From: Glycomyces fuscus
Lineage (GTDB): Bacteria > Actinomycetota > Actinomycetes > Streptosporangiales > Streptosporangiaceae
NCBI GenBank assembly: GCA_002529455.1
Contig: NYMS01000048.1
Span: forward strand, 372,001-436,000
DNA length: 64,000 bases
Direction of reading: 5' to 3'
Position 1 is the first letter of the stretch. Each line of letters opens with the position of its first letter. The notes under the pieces were generated by a model. It was not told the DNA's origin and ran no database searches. It saw only the letters and a list, made by a program, of their open reading frames with translations. The position numbers and the translations under genes were made by a program. Of the stretch, positions 9,085-17,122 are shown piece by piece.

Positions 9085-9825
9085 ATGGACACACTCGTGC
9101 GGACCGCGATGCGACTCGCCGCCGGAATCGGACTGGCCGCGGCCCTGACCGCGGCGCCCACGGCCCCCGCCTGGGCCGACGGAGGCCCGGCCGCGGAAGC
9201 GGTGCGGGACGCGGTGCGGATCATGCCGCTGGGCGACTCGATCACCGGTTCCCCGGGATGCTGGCGCGCGCTGCTGTGGGCCGACCTGAGGGAGGCGGGG
9301 CACACGGACGCGGACTTCGTGGGGACCCGCCCCGGGGACGGCTGCGGCTTCGCCTACGACGGTGACAACGAGGGCCACGGGGGCCTCCTCGTCACCGACG
9401 TCGCCCGGCGCGGGCTGCTCGTGGACTGGCTGGACCGGACCGACCCGGACGTGGTGCTGATGCACTTCGGCACCAACGACGTCTGGAGCGCCGTCCCCAC
9501 CGCGACCGTCCTGGACGCCTACAGTACGCTCGTCGCCCAGATGCGGGAGCACAACCCCCGGACGCGGATCCTGGTCGCGCAGATCATCCCCATGGACTCC
9601 GAGCGCAGCTGCGCCGAGTGCGGCCAGCGCGTGCGGGACCTGAACGCCGCGATCCCGGCCTGGGCGGAGTCGCTGGACACGAGGAGGTCGCCGGTCGAGG
9701 TCGTCGACCAGTGGGCCGGCTTCGACACCGACGCCGACACCTACGACGGGGTCCACCCCTCCGACAGCGGGAACCGCAAGATCGCCGACCACTGGCTGGA
9801 GGCGCTCCTGCCGCTGCTCGGCTGA
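9085..9825 (+). CDS. Secreted SGNH esterase, CE3-like (acetyl xylan esterase type)
   Basis: A 246-residue protein with a Sec signal peptide (about residues 1-32, ending APAWA) and an SGNH hydrolase domain. Block I is MPLGDSITGSPGCWRALLW with the nucleophile Ser, block III is MHFGTNDVW, and block V is DGVHPSDSG with the Asp-x-x-His pair. The order of motifs and the YDGDNEGHGG block resemble carbohydrate esterase family 3, which removes acetyl groups from xylan. The CebR-type operator just upstream supports a role in plant cell wall breakdown. The ATG at 9085 has an AAGGAG site. The next gene follows after 30 bases. Confidence 0.85.
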   Translation: MDTLVRTAMRLAAGIGLAAALTAAPTAPAWADGGPAAEAVRDAVRIMPLGDSITGSPGCWRALLWADLREAGHTDADFVGTRPGDGCGFAYDGDNEGHGGLLVTDVARRGLLVDWLDRTDPDVVLMHFGTNDVWSAVPTATVLDAYSTLVAQMREHNPRTRILVAQIIPMDSERSCAECGQRVRDLNAAIPAWAESLDTRRSPVEVVDQWAGFDTDADTYDGVHPSDSGNRKIADHWLEALLPLLG

Positions 9826-9855
9826 CCCCGGCACGGAACGGAGGAGGACGCGACG

Positions 9856-10569
9856 GTGCGCTACCGCGGACCGGCGGAACTGACGGTCGTCCGCCACGGA
9901 CAGAGCGCGCTCAACGCCGCCCTGACCGCGACGCCCGAGGGCGGGGCCCTGGACGCGGCGGCCCTGCCCGCCCGCAACGCCGACGTGGACCTCACCCCGC
10001 TGGGCGAGCGCCAGGCCCGCGCCGTGGGCACGGGCTGGCTGGCGGCCCTGCCCGGCGACCGGCGGCCCGGGGTCGTGTTCTCCTCCACCTACCTGCGTGC
10101 CCGCCGCACCGCCGGGCTGGCGCTGGAGGCGGCGGGGCTGGACCTGCCCGTGCAGCTGGACGAGCGGCTGCGCGACCACGACAGCGGCCCCTTCGCCCTC
10201 ATGAGCCCGGCCATGGTCCGCGGGTACGACCCCGGCGAGGCGTCCCGGCGCCGGGACGACCCGATGCACCACCGCCCCGAGCGCGGCGAGTCCCTGGCCG
10301 ACGTCCTGCTGCGGCTGCGCTCGTTCCTGCGGGACCTGTGCGCGGAGTACCCGGGCGAGCGGGTGCTGCTGTTCGCCCACGAGCCGGTCGTGGTCCTGCT
10401 CCGGGGGATCCTGGAGGGACTGGACGAGGCCGGGGTGTGGCGGGTGAGCGGGGAGGAGCCCGCGGCGGCGGCCTCGGTCAGCCGCTGGACGGCCGACGCC
10501 GGGGGAGAGCTGCGGCCCGACGGCTACGGGGCGGTGGGGCACCTGGCGGGGGTGACGGCGGAGGAGTGA
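9856..10569 (+). CDS. Histidine phosphatase family protein
   Basis: A 237-residue member of the phosphoglycerate-mutase/acid-phosphatase superfamily. The catalytic RHG triplet is in ELTVVRHGQSALN; the acid residues are in DERLRDHDSG; the second catalytic His is in VLLFAHEPVVVLLRG, where AHE replaces the more common SHG. Such enzymes form a phosphohistidine and hydrolyse phosphomonoesters; the substrate cannot be told. The GTG at 9856 follows a GGAGGAGGA site, 30 bases after the esterase stop, so the two genes may share a transcript although their functions look unrelated. Confidence 0.85.
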   Translation: MRYRGPAELTVVRHGQSALNAALTATPEGGALDAAALPARNADVDLTPLGERQARAVGTGWLAALPGDRRPGVVFSSTYLRARRTAGLALEAAGLDLPVQLDERLRDHDSGPFALMSPAMVRGYDPGEASRRRDDPMHHRPERGESLADVLLRLRSFLRDLCAEYPGERVLLFAHEPVVVLLRGILEGLDEAGVWRVSGEEPAAAASVSRWTADAGGELRPDGYGAVGHLAGVTAEE

Positions 10570-10739
10570 AGGAAGGTTTCCGACATAACCCCGCATCCTT
10601 CGTTTTTCGCCCGGCATTCGGGTAGGGCCGGAACCCGGGGCGGGGAAATTCCGGCGACCTCGCGGAAAAGCGGCAGCTTCGCGTAATGGTTCGATTACCA
10701 TCCGTGTTGACTGGAATCCGCACGTCCCTGGAGGCTGTC

Positions 10740-11117
10740 GTGAATCGCATCGTCCCGGCCCTGGTCGCCGCTCCCGTCCTCGCGCTGGCGCTCGCCGTGC
10801 CCGCGCACGCCGCCGAGGCCGCGCAGGCCGGCGAGAACGGCTACATCCTGCGCGTCCACGGCCTCGCCAGCGCCGAGACGCGGGAGGCCACGCTGGTGTG
10901 CGAACCCGTCGTCGCGGGCACGCACCCCAGAGCCGAGGAGGCCTGCGAGGCCATCGCCGAGGCCGGTTCGATCGCAAAGGTCGAGAGCGAGGAGCAGGCC
11001 TGCCCCTTCGTCTACGACCCGGTGGTCGCCGTGGCCTACGGCACCGAGAACTACCGGGAGGAGTTCTCCAACGAGTGCGTGCTCATGAGCGAGAAGGGCG
11101 CGGTCTTCGACTTCTAG
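10740..11117 (+). CDS. Secreted subtilisin-inhibitor-like protein (SSI family)
   Basis: A 125-residue protein with a signal peptide (about residues 1-24, ending AHA) and the Streptomyces subtilisin inhibitor fold. The four conserved cysteines are C54, C69, C88 and C113, expected to pair C54-C69 and C88-C113. The reactive loop is ACPFVYDPVV: by alignment with SSI (CPMVYDP), the scissile bond is F90-V91, so P1 is Phe rather than Met or Lys. That fits inhibition of subtilisin- or chymotrypsin-like proteases. FSNEC and the final AVFDF are family signatures. The GTG start at 10740 has a GGAGG site. A repeat hairpin lies 50 bases downstream. Confidence 0.9.
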   Translation: MNRIVPALVAAPVLALALAVPAHAAEAAQAGENGYILRVHGLASAETREATLVCEPVVAGTHPRAEEACEAIAEAGSIAKVESEEQACPFVYDPVVAVAYGTENYREEFSNECVLMSEKGAVFDF

Positions 11118-11168
11118 CGGCCCGGCCAGAAATGTCGCTGGTGTGTCGCCAGGGTTCTGACCTGCGGT

Positions 11169-11223
11169 GATCTTGTACTTGTAGCGAGGTTGGACGGTCG
11201 AGACGCGCTATAAGTACAAGATC
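11169..11223. repeat. 55-base hairpin repeat, copy 1
   Basis: GATCTTGTACTT (11169-11180) and AAGTACAAGATC (11212-11223) are perfect inverted arms. The stem extends inward with TAGCG/CGCTA, leaving a 19-base loop. A second copy with the same 12-base arms and the same total length is at 43420-43474. The left flank (from ACCTGCGGT at about 11160) is also shared by both copies. It lies between the convergent inhibitor gene and radA. Confidence 0.8.
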
Positions 11224-11309
11224 GCGGGGGAGGGGGCGGCCCCGGTGAACCCTTCCGGTCAACCCACCAGGCGGTGCCCGCCCCGGGCTCCGCCCCGCGT
11301 CCGGAGGCC

Positions 11310-12692
11310 TCAGTCGGCGTCCCGGGGGGCGCGGGCCCGCCGGGACCGCCGGGACACCCGGCTCAGCGCCTCGCTCAGCTCCTCCACCTCGTGGACGCGG
11401 ATGCCCGGGACGGGGTCGCCGAAGTGCTTGGGCACGACCGCCTCGGTGAAGCCGAGCCGCTGCGCCTCCGACACCCGGCGGCGCACGCCGCTCACGGTGC
11501 GCACGTCGCCCGCCAGGCCCACCTCGCCGATCGCGATGAAGCCCACGGGCAGGGCGACGTCGTTGTTGGAGCTGGCCGCCGCCATGGCCAGTGCCAGGTC
11601 CACGGCGGGCTCGGTCAGCTTCACGCCGCCCACGGTGGAGGCGTACACGTCCATGTTGGCCAGCTTCATGCCCGTGCGCTTCTCCAGCACGGCGAGGATC
11701 ATGTTCACCCGCGAGGTGTCCAGGCCCGAGGTGGCCCGACGCGGCGCGGGCAGCGGGGTCGGCGCGACCAGGGCCTGGACCTCGGTGATGAGCGGGCGCC
11801 GCCCCTCCAGGGCGACGGTGACGCACGTGCCCGGCACCGGGTCGGTGCGCTCGGTGAGGAACAGCCCGCTGGGGTCGGGCAGGCCGACGATGCCGGACTC
11901 GGTCAGCTCGAAGCAGCCGATCTCGTCGGTGGGCCCGTAGCGGTTCTTGACCGCGCGCAGCAGGCGCAGCTGGGAGTGGCGCTCGCCCTCGAAGTGCAGC
12001 ACCACGTCCACCAGGTGCTCCAACATCCGCGGACCGGCGATGGAACCGTCCTTGGTGACGTGGCCGACGAGCACGGTGGCGATCCCGCGCTCCTTGGCGA
12101 TCTGGATCAGCGCGCCGGTCACCTGCCGGATCTGGGTGACGCCGCCCGGGACGCCGGTGGCGTCGGGGGAGACCATGGTCTGCACCGAGTCCACGATGAG
12201 CAGCCGGGGGCCGACCGCCTCCACGTGGCTGGCCAGGGAGGCGATGGAGGTCTCGGCGGCCAGGTAGAGCTTGTCGGAGAGCGCGCCGAGCCGCTCGGCG
12301 CGCAGCCGCACCTGCCCGGCGGACTCCTCGCCGGTCACGTACAGCACGGGGCCCTCGGCCGCGCGCATCGCGGCGACCTCCAGCAGGAGGGTGGACTTGC
12401 CCACGCCGGGCTCACCGGCGAGCAGCACCACGCCGCCCGGGACCGCGCCGCCGCCCAGGACCCGGTCGAGCTCGTCGACGCCGGTGGGGACGGCCTCGGC
12501 GCTCTCCACGCTGATCTCGGTGATGGGCCGGGCCCGGGAGGTGACGGGCGCGGGCGCGACGGCGGCGGGTGAGGGTGCGCCGGCCTCCTCGACCGTGCCC
12601 CAGGCCTGGCACTCGCCGCAGCGGCCCACCCACTTGAGGGTGCTCCATCCGCACTCCGCGCACCGGAACGTGGTCTTCGCTGCCTTCGCCAT
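11310..12692 (-). CDS. radA: DNA repair ATPase RadA (Sms)
   Basis: A 460-residue RecA-like protein that drives branch migration in recombinational repair. It begins with a four-cysteine zinc finger (C11, C14, C25, C28). Walker A is GEPGVGKST at 93-101, and Walker B is in RLLIVDSVQTM. The RadA signature motif reads KNRYG at 249-253, where most bacteria have KNRFG. The C-terminal third is the Lon-protease-like domain (VGGVKLTEPAVDLALAMAAASS). The ATG at 12692 gives the standard MAKAAKTTFRC start. The disA gene often found next to radA in actinomycetes is not adjacent here. Confidence 0.96.
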   Translation of the reverse strand: MAKAAKTTFRCAECGWSTLKWVGRCGECQAWGTVEEAGAPSPAAVAPAPVTSRARPITEISVESAEAVPTGVDELDRVLGGGAVPGGVVLLAGEPGVGKSTLLLEVAAMRAAEGPVLYVTGEESAGQVRLRAERLGALSDKLYLAAETSIASLASHVEAVGPRLLIVDSVQTMVSPDATGVPGGVTQIRQVTGALIQIAKERGIATVLVGHVTKDGSIAGPRMLEHLVDVVLHFEGERHSQLRLLRAVKNRYGPTDEIGCFELTESGIVGLPDPSGLFLTERTDPVPGTCVTVALEGRRPLITEVQALVAPTPLPAPRRATSGLDTSRVNMILAVLEKRTGMKLANMDVYASTVGGVKLTEPAVDLALAMAAASSNNDVALPVGFIAIGEVGLAGDVRTVSGVRRRVSEAQRLGFTEAVVPKHFGDPVPGIRVHEVEELSEALSRVSRRSRRARAPRDAD

Positions 12693-12768
12693 GGTGGCAA
12701 CGCTAGCCGCTCCCGGGGACAACCCCGCCGCGAGGAGTGAAGGGACCTTTCGAAGACACATGAAAGTT

Positions 12769-12799
12769 ACCTACGAGTTAGGGGCCTTGTCCCGTAGGT
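12769..12799. promoter_or_regulatory. Inverted repeat in the promoter region of the SGNH hydrolase
   Basis: ACCTACG (12769-12775) and CGTAGGT (12793-12799) form a 7-base inverted repeat with 17 bases between, about 65 bases before the GTG of the secreted hydrolase. It could be an operator; no regulator is assigned. Confidence 0.3.
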
Positions 12800-12863
12800 C
12801 GTGTTAAAGAATTCCTAGGGTCCGACAACTCCAACGCCCCCGCTCCATGGAGAGGAAACCCGC

Positions 12864-13778
12864 GTGCCCCGTACATCCACCACCGCCGCGTCCCGAGCCC
12901 TGCGCCGTGCCCTGGTCCCCGTGGCCACCGCCGTGCTGGGAGCCTCCCTGGTCGCCGCGCCCGCCGCCGCCGAAACCGCGCAGGCCCCCGCCTTCGACAG
13001 CTATGTCTCCCTCGGCGACTCCTTCGTCGCCGGTCCGCTCATCCGGGAGGAGCGGGTCAGCAGCAGCATGCCGCTGCTGGGCTGCCTGCGCACGTCCAAC
13101 AACTACCCCACCATGCTCGCCGACCGGCTCGGCGTCACCGAGTTCACGGACGCCAGCTGCTCGGGGGCGGTCGTCAACGACCTCTACGAGCCGCAGTTCG
13201 ACGACACGCCGCCCCAGTTCGACGCCCTCACGCCGGAGACCGACCTGGTCACGGTCGGGATCGCGGGCAACGACTTCGGCTTCTCCGAGGTGCTCATCGA
13301 GTGCGCGAAGCGGAGCCTGGGCAACCCGCTGGGCGACCCGTGCGCCGACCACTACGGCGACGAGCTCGACCAGCGCGTCGAGGACCTGCGCCCGGAGGTC
13401 GCGCAGGTCTACGCCGACATCGCCGAGCGCAGCCCCGACGCCACGGTCCTGGCCGTGGGCTACCTCCAGATCCTGCCCGAGAGCAGGGGCTGCTGGCCGA
13501 GCACGCCCATCGCGTGGGGCGACGTGCCCTTCCTGGACCGGGCGCAGACCGCGCTGAACGCGATGATCGCCGAGGAGGCCGAGGCCCAGGGCGCGGTCTT
13601 CGTGGACGTCTTCGAGCGCGGACACGACGTCTGCAAGTCCTCCGACACCCGCTGGGTGGAGGGTCTGATCCCCGAGAACGGGGCCCCGGTGCACCCGAAC
13701 TACCTCGGGATGCGGGCCACGGCCGACTTCGTGGGCGCTGAACTCGGGCTGCCCGCCCCCGTGGACGACGCCGCGTAG
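12864..13778 (+). CDS. Secreted SGNH/GDSL hydrolase (lipase-esterase type)
   Basis: A 304-residue protein with a signal peptide (about residues 1-36, ending APAAA) and an SGNH domain. Block I is YVSLGDSFVAGP with the nucleophile Ser, block III is GIAGNDFGF, and the catalytic His is in GAPVHPNYLGM. Six or more cysteines suggest disulfides, as in the secreted Streptomyces lipases and esterases of this branch. It differs clearly from the CE3-like esterase at 9085. The GTG start at 12864 follows a GGAGAGG site. A long inverted repeat after the stop may end transcription. Confidence 0.85.
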   Translation: MPRTSTTAASRALRRALVPVATAVLGASLVAAPAAAETAQAPAFDSYVSLGDSFVAGPLIREERVSSSMPLLGCLRTSNNYPTMLADRLGVTEFTDASCSGAVVNDLYEPQFDDTPPQFDALTPETDLVTVGIAGNDFGFSEVLIECAKRSLGNPLGDPCADHYGDELDQRVEDLRPEVAQVYADIAERSPDATVLAVGYLQILPESRGCWPSTPIAWGDVPFLDRAQTALNAMIAEEAEAQGAVFVDVFERGHDVCKSSDTRWVEGLIPENGAPVHPNYLGMRATADFVGAELGLPAPVDDAA

Positions 13779-13792
13779 CCCAGGGTGACCGG

Positions 13793-13848
13793 CCTTCGGG
13801 GAGGGGAGTCCGTTCGATGGTGAACTGACCGCTTTCGCCCCCCGAAGG
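13793..13848. terminator. Long-loop inverted repeat after the SGNH hydrolase
   Basis: CCTTCGGGG (13793-13801) and CCCCGAAGG (13840-13848) are complementary and separated by 38 bases, starting 14 bases after the stop codon. It is a possible terminator, weak because of the loop length. Confidence 0.35.
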
Positions 13849-14007
13849 TCAAGGACTCTTTACCTTCTTTGACAGCCGATCACGCTACGGAGAGTGACAT
13901 ATCACGCGGTCTGTGTGACGAATGGTGAGGACGTCGCGAAGGGGAGATCCGCGTCACAGTGGCGCGGGCGTCGCGGCGTTCCGAGCGAAAGCGGGAGAAC
14001 CACCGTC

Positions 14008-14625
14008 ATGCGAATACCGCGACACCACGAGCAAACGCGGGCCTGTCGTTCCACGGACCCGGGGCGGCAGGCCTCGCCCGTTCCTCCTCGCCGGAGCGGG
14101 CCGCGCGCGCTCGCCGTCGCCGCGTTCACCGCGGCCGCGCTGACCTCCGGTGCGGCGCCCGCGCCCGCGCAGTCGGTCCAGCCGCCGCAGCCGGTGCCGC
14201 CGGCGCAGCAGGCCGAGGCCACCGCGCAGGACTCCGCCGAACCTCGCCGTGTCCACCTGTCACTGCCCAGGTCGACCGTGGAGCGGGCCATCAACGCCGC
14301 CGAGTCGCAGAAGGGCACCCCCTACCGCTGGGGAGGCACCGGCCCGAACGGCTTCGACTGCTCCGGGCTCGTGCAGTGGTCCTACAAGCAGGCCGGGGTG
14401 GAGCTGCCCCGCATCGCCCACGACCAGGCCGGCTCCGGAACCCGGGTCCCCTACTCCAACGCCCGCCGGGGGGACCTGCTGTACTGGGCCGACAGCGGCG
14501 GCTACGCCTACCACGTCGCCATCTACCTCGGCGACGGGCGCATGATCGACGCGCCGCGCTCGGGGGACCACGTCCGCGAGCGGGACGTCCACCACCAGAA
14601 TCTCGCAGGTGCCGTACGGCTGTGA
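14008..14625 (+). CDS. Secreted NlpC/P60 cell-wall peptidase
   Basis: A 205-residue C40 peptidase that would cleave peptidoglycan stem peptides. It has an N-terminal signal or anchor (about residues 32-55), a Pro/Gln-rich linker (56-80) and the NlpC/P60 domain (about 90-205). The catalytic Cys is C118 in FDCSGLVQWSY and the His is H169 in YHVAIYLGDG. RWGGTGPNGFDCSG is the family signature. There is no separate wall-binding domain. The ATG at 14008 has a GGGAG site. I looked for a ydaO-type c-di-AMP riboswitch, which often precedes such genes in actinomycetes, and found no convincing match. Confidence 0.88.
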   Translation: MRIPRHHEQTRACRSTDPGRQASPVPPRRSGPRALAVAAFTAAALTSGAAPAPAQSVQPPQPVPPAQQAEATAQDSAEPRRVHLSLPRSTVERAINAAESQKGTPYRWGGTGPNGFDCSGLVQWSYKQAGVELPRIAHDQAGSGTRVPYSNARRGDLLYWADSGGYAYHVAIYLGDGRMIDAPRSGDHVRERDVHHQNLAGAVRL

Positions 14626-14992
14626 GACAGGCAGGCCTCGCGCGGTGCGCTGACGGCCGCCCCACACGCCCCGGGGAGTGAACCCGGCCAGTCCCGGACG
14701 GCACCCCTGCACCAGGTGCCCCGCCTCCACCGCGAACGACCGCGTGGTCCGCGCACGGACCCGGCAGCGGCGCGGCAGGCGCGGAGGACGACACGATCCG
14801 CACGACCGCCCCGACGACGTGGCGGTCGCAAACCACGACACCAGGGCTCCGCGGGTGCACCCGCGGGCCCGCCCACCACCGGCGCACGGCCGGGAGGCAC
14901 ACCCTCCGCGGGGGAGGGCGTGGGGAGAACGGCACGCCGCGTTCACGTGGACGGTACGCACAGGAGGCGCGGTAGCGCATAGTCTGGGTTCC
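14626..14992. other. 367-base intergenic stretch
   Basis: No gene or strong structure was found apart from the TAGTCT box at 14980-14985, which probably starts a leaderless message for the next gene. Confidence 0.4.
14980..14985 (+). promoter_or_regulatory. -10 box of a probable leaderless promoter
   Basis: TAGTCT ends seven bases before the GTG start at 14993, with no ribosome-binding site between. The sequence is identical to the boxes at 636 and 42645. Confidence 0.5.
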
Positions 14993-15931
14993 GTGAGCCC
15001 TATCCAGGTCCCAGACGCGCCCGTCGTCCTGTCGTCGGCGTCGGTCTACCCGGAGAAGACCCCGGCCGCCTTCGAGATCGCCGCGAAGCTGGGGTACGAC
15101 GGCGTGGAGGTGCTCGTCTCCTCCGACCCGGCAAGCCAGGACATCGACCTCCTGCGGCGCCTCTCGGACTACCACCAGATCCCCGTCACCGCGGTCCACT
15201 CGCCCTGCCTGGTCCTGACCCAGCGCGTGTGGGGCAGGGAGCCCTGGGGCAAACTCGTCCGCTCCAAGGAGATGGCCGAGGCCCTGGGCGCCAAGACGAT
15301 CGTGGTGCATCCCGCCTTCCGCTGGCAGCGCGACTACGCCCGCGAGTTCGAGACCGGCATCTCCCGGATGCAGGACGAGACCGACGTCGTCTTCGCGGTG
15401 GAGAACATGTACCCGGTGCGCGTGCGCGACCGCGAGGTCGTCCCCTACGCGCCGAGCTGGAACCCGCTCGACCGGGACTACCCCGACGTCACGCTCGACC
15501 TGTCGCACACCGCCATGTCCGGTTCCGACGCCATGGACATGGCCAAGCGCCTGGGCGACCGCCTCTCCCACATCCACGTGGCCGACGGCTTCGGCGGCCA
15601 GAACCTCGACGAACACCTCATCCCCGGGCGCGGGCGCCAGCCGGTGGGCGAGCTCCTGGAGTACCTGGCCGGGAACGGCTTCGAGGGCCAGCTGGTCCTG
15701 GAGGTCAGCACCCGCAAGGCCCCCGACCGCCAGGCGCGCATGCGCGAGCTGGCCGAGGCCCTGGCCTTCACCCGGCTGCACTTCGCCCGGACCGCGGGCC
15801 CCGGCGACCGGCCGCGCGACCGCCGTGAGCGCATCGCGCTGCTGCGCCGCGCCCCCGCGGACCCGCCCCGCCGCTTCGCGGTCGACCAGGGCGGCACCGT
15901 GGACGACGAGGGCACCGTCGACCCCGGGTGA
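14993..15931 (+). CDS. TIM-barrel protein (sugar isomerase/AP endonuclease 2 fold)
   Basis: A 312-residue protein with the xylose-isomerase-like TIM-barrel fold. Barrel strands end in typical metal-ligand residues: [51 protein letters not shown] and LVLEVSTR. His, Asp and Glu at these strand ends suggest a divalent-metal isomerase, epimerase or endonuclease. The exact reaction cannot be told. The C-terminal 50 residues are Arg/Asp-rich and probably disordered. GTG at 14993 is chosen because TAGTCT ends seven bases before it, giving a leaderless message. proC follows on the same strand after 111 bases. Confidence 0.8.
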   Translation: MSPIQVPDAPVVLSSASVYPEKTPAAFEIAAKLGYDGVEVLVSSDPASQDIDLLRRLSDYHQIPVTAVHSPCLVLTQRVWGREPWGKLVRSKEMAEALGAKTIVVHPAFRWQRDYAREFETGISRMQDETDVVFAVENMYPVRVRDREVVPYAPSWNPLDRDYPDVTLDLSHTAMSGSDAMDMAKRLGDRLSHIHVADGFGGQNLDEHLIPGRGRQPVGELLEYLAGNGFEGQLVLEVSTRKAPDRQARMRELAEALAFTRLHFARTAGPGDRPRDRRERIALLRRAPADPPRRFAVDQGGTVDDEGTVDPG

Positions 15932-16042
15932 GACCCGCCCGCCGCCGGGCGGGGGCGCACCGGAGTCCACGGAGTGGGATCCGGTGTCCACGCGGGGCCA
16001 CCGGTGCCGTTAGCGTGGAGGTATCCGCAGGAAGGATCCTTC

Positions 16043-16837
16043 ATGATCGCCATCATCGGTGCCGGGAAGATGGGCGAGGCGCTGCTCGCCGGAATGCTGG
16101 CCAAGGGCCACGCGCCGGAGGACGTCCTCGTCACCGAGCCGCGCGAGGAGCACGCCGGGGAGCTGCGCGCGCGCTACGGGGTCGAGGTGGTCCCGGCCGC
16201 GGACGCGGCCAAGCGCGCCGACACCCTCCTGCTCGCGCTCAAGCCCCAGGACATGGTGGCGCTGCTGGACGACCTGGCGCCGCGCCTGTCCTCCGGCTGC
16301 CTCGTGATCTCGGTCGCGGCCGGGATCACCACCGCCGTGCTGGAGAAGCACCTGCCCGCCGGTACCCCCGTCGTCCGGGCGATGCCCAACACGCCCGCCC
16401 TGATGGGGCAGGGGATGACCGCCGTCGCGGGCGGCGCCCACACCGGCGACGCCCACCTGGACCGCGCCGAGGCGCTGCTGGGCACGGTGGGCGAGGTCAT
16501 CCGCGTGGGTGAGCAGCACATGGACACGGTCACCGCCATCTCCGGCAGCGGCCCCGCCTACTTCTACTTCATCGCCGAGACCATGATCGAGGCCGGTGTG
16601 GCGATGGGGATGCCGCGCGCCACCGCGCAGAAGCTGGTCGGCCAGACCATCACGGGCGCCGCCGCCATGCTCAACGACTCGGGTGAGCACCCGGTCGTGC
16701 TGCGCGAGGCCGTCACCTCGCCGGGCGGCACCACCGCCGCCGCGCTGCGCGAGCTGGAACGGCACGGCGTGCGCACGGCCTTCACGGACGCCATCGAGGC
16801 GGCCCGGGACCGCAGTGGCGCGCTCTCGGGCAGCTAG
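16043..16837 (+). CDS. proC: Pyrroline-5-carboxylate reductase
   Basis: A 264-residue enzyme that reduces pyrroline-5-carboxylate with NAD(P)H in the last step of proline synthesis. The N-terminal nucleotide-binding motif is IIGAGKMGEALLAGM (about residues 4-18). RAMPNTPALMGQGM, AISGSGPAYFYFIAE and REAVTSPGGTTAAALR are the conserved P5CR blocks, the last two being in the dimerising C-terminal domain. The ATG at 16043 has a GGAAGGA site. A strong hairpin follows the stop. Confidence 0.96.
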   Translation: MIAIIGAGKMGEALLAGMLAKGHAPEDVLVTEPREEHAGELRARYGVEVVPAADAAKRADTLLLALKPQDMVALLDDLAPRLSSGCLVISVAAGITTAVLEKHLPAGTPVVRAMPNTPALMGQGMTAVAGGAHTGDAHLDRAEALLGTVGEVIRVGEQHMDTVTAISGSGPAYFYFIAETMIEAGVAMGMPRATAQKLVGQTITGAAAMLNDSGEHPVVLREAVTSPGGTTAAALRELERHGVRTAFTDAIEAARDRSGALSGS

Positions 16838-16855
16838 GCCCGCCGAGGACCACGG

Positions 16856-16896
16856 GGGCGTCGGGGCCGGTCGTCGCACACCGGTCCCCGACGCCC
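16856..16896 (+). terminator. Terminator hairpin after proC
   Basis: GGGCGTCGGGG (16856-16866) pairs with CCCCGACGCCC (ending 16896), with inner CCGG/CCGG pairing. It starts 19 bases after the proC stop. Confidence 0.6.
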
Positions 16897-17122
16897 TCCG
16901 CCATGTCCGCTGGAGCTCCGCAGCGCCCCCCGCCGGCGGTCCGGCGCCCCGGAACGGCGGGCGCATCCCGGAGCGGACCCGCCGGGAGTGAGATGGCCGG
17001 AAGCGGCCTGCCCTGCGGGATCCGATGTCAGGGGGCCTGGGTAGTGTCTTGGAGAAGGGTGTACACGGCCCCCTCGGTCCCGTACGCGGGATCTCCCCCA
17101 TCTCCCGATTCCAGGGTCCTCC

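Noticed and set aside
13860-14007. Possible ydaO-type c-di-AMP riboswitch before the NlpC/P60 gene
   Set aside because: The context is right and GGGAGAACCACC loosely recalls one conserved block, but the other conserved blocks and the paired stems could not be found.
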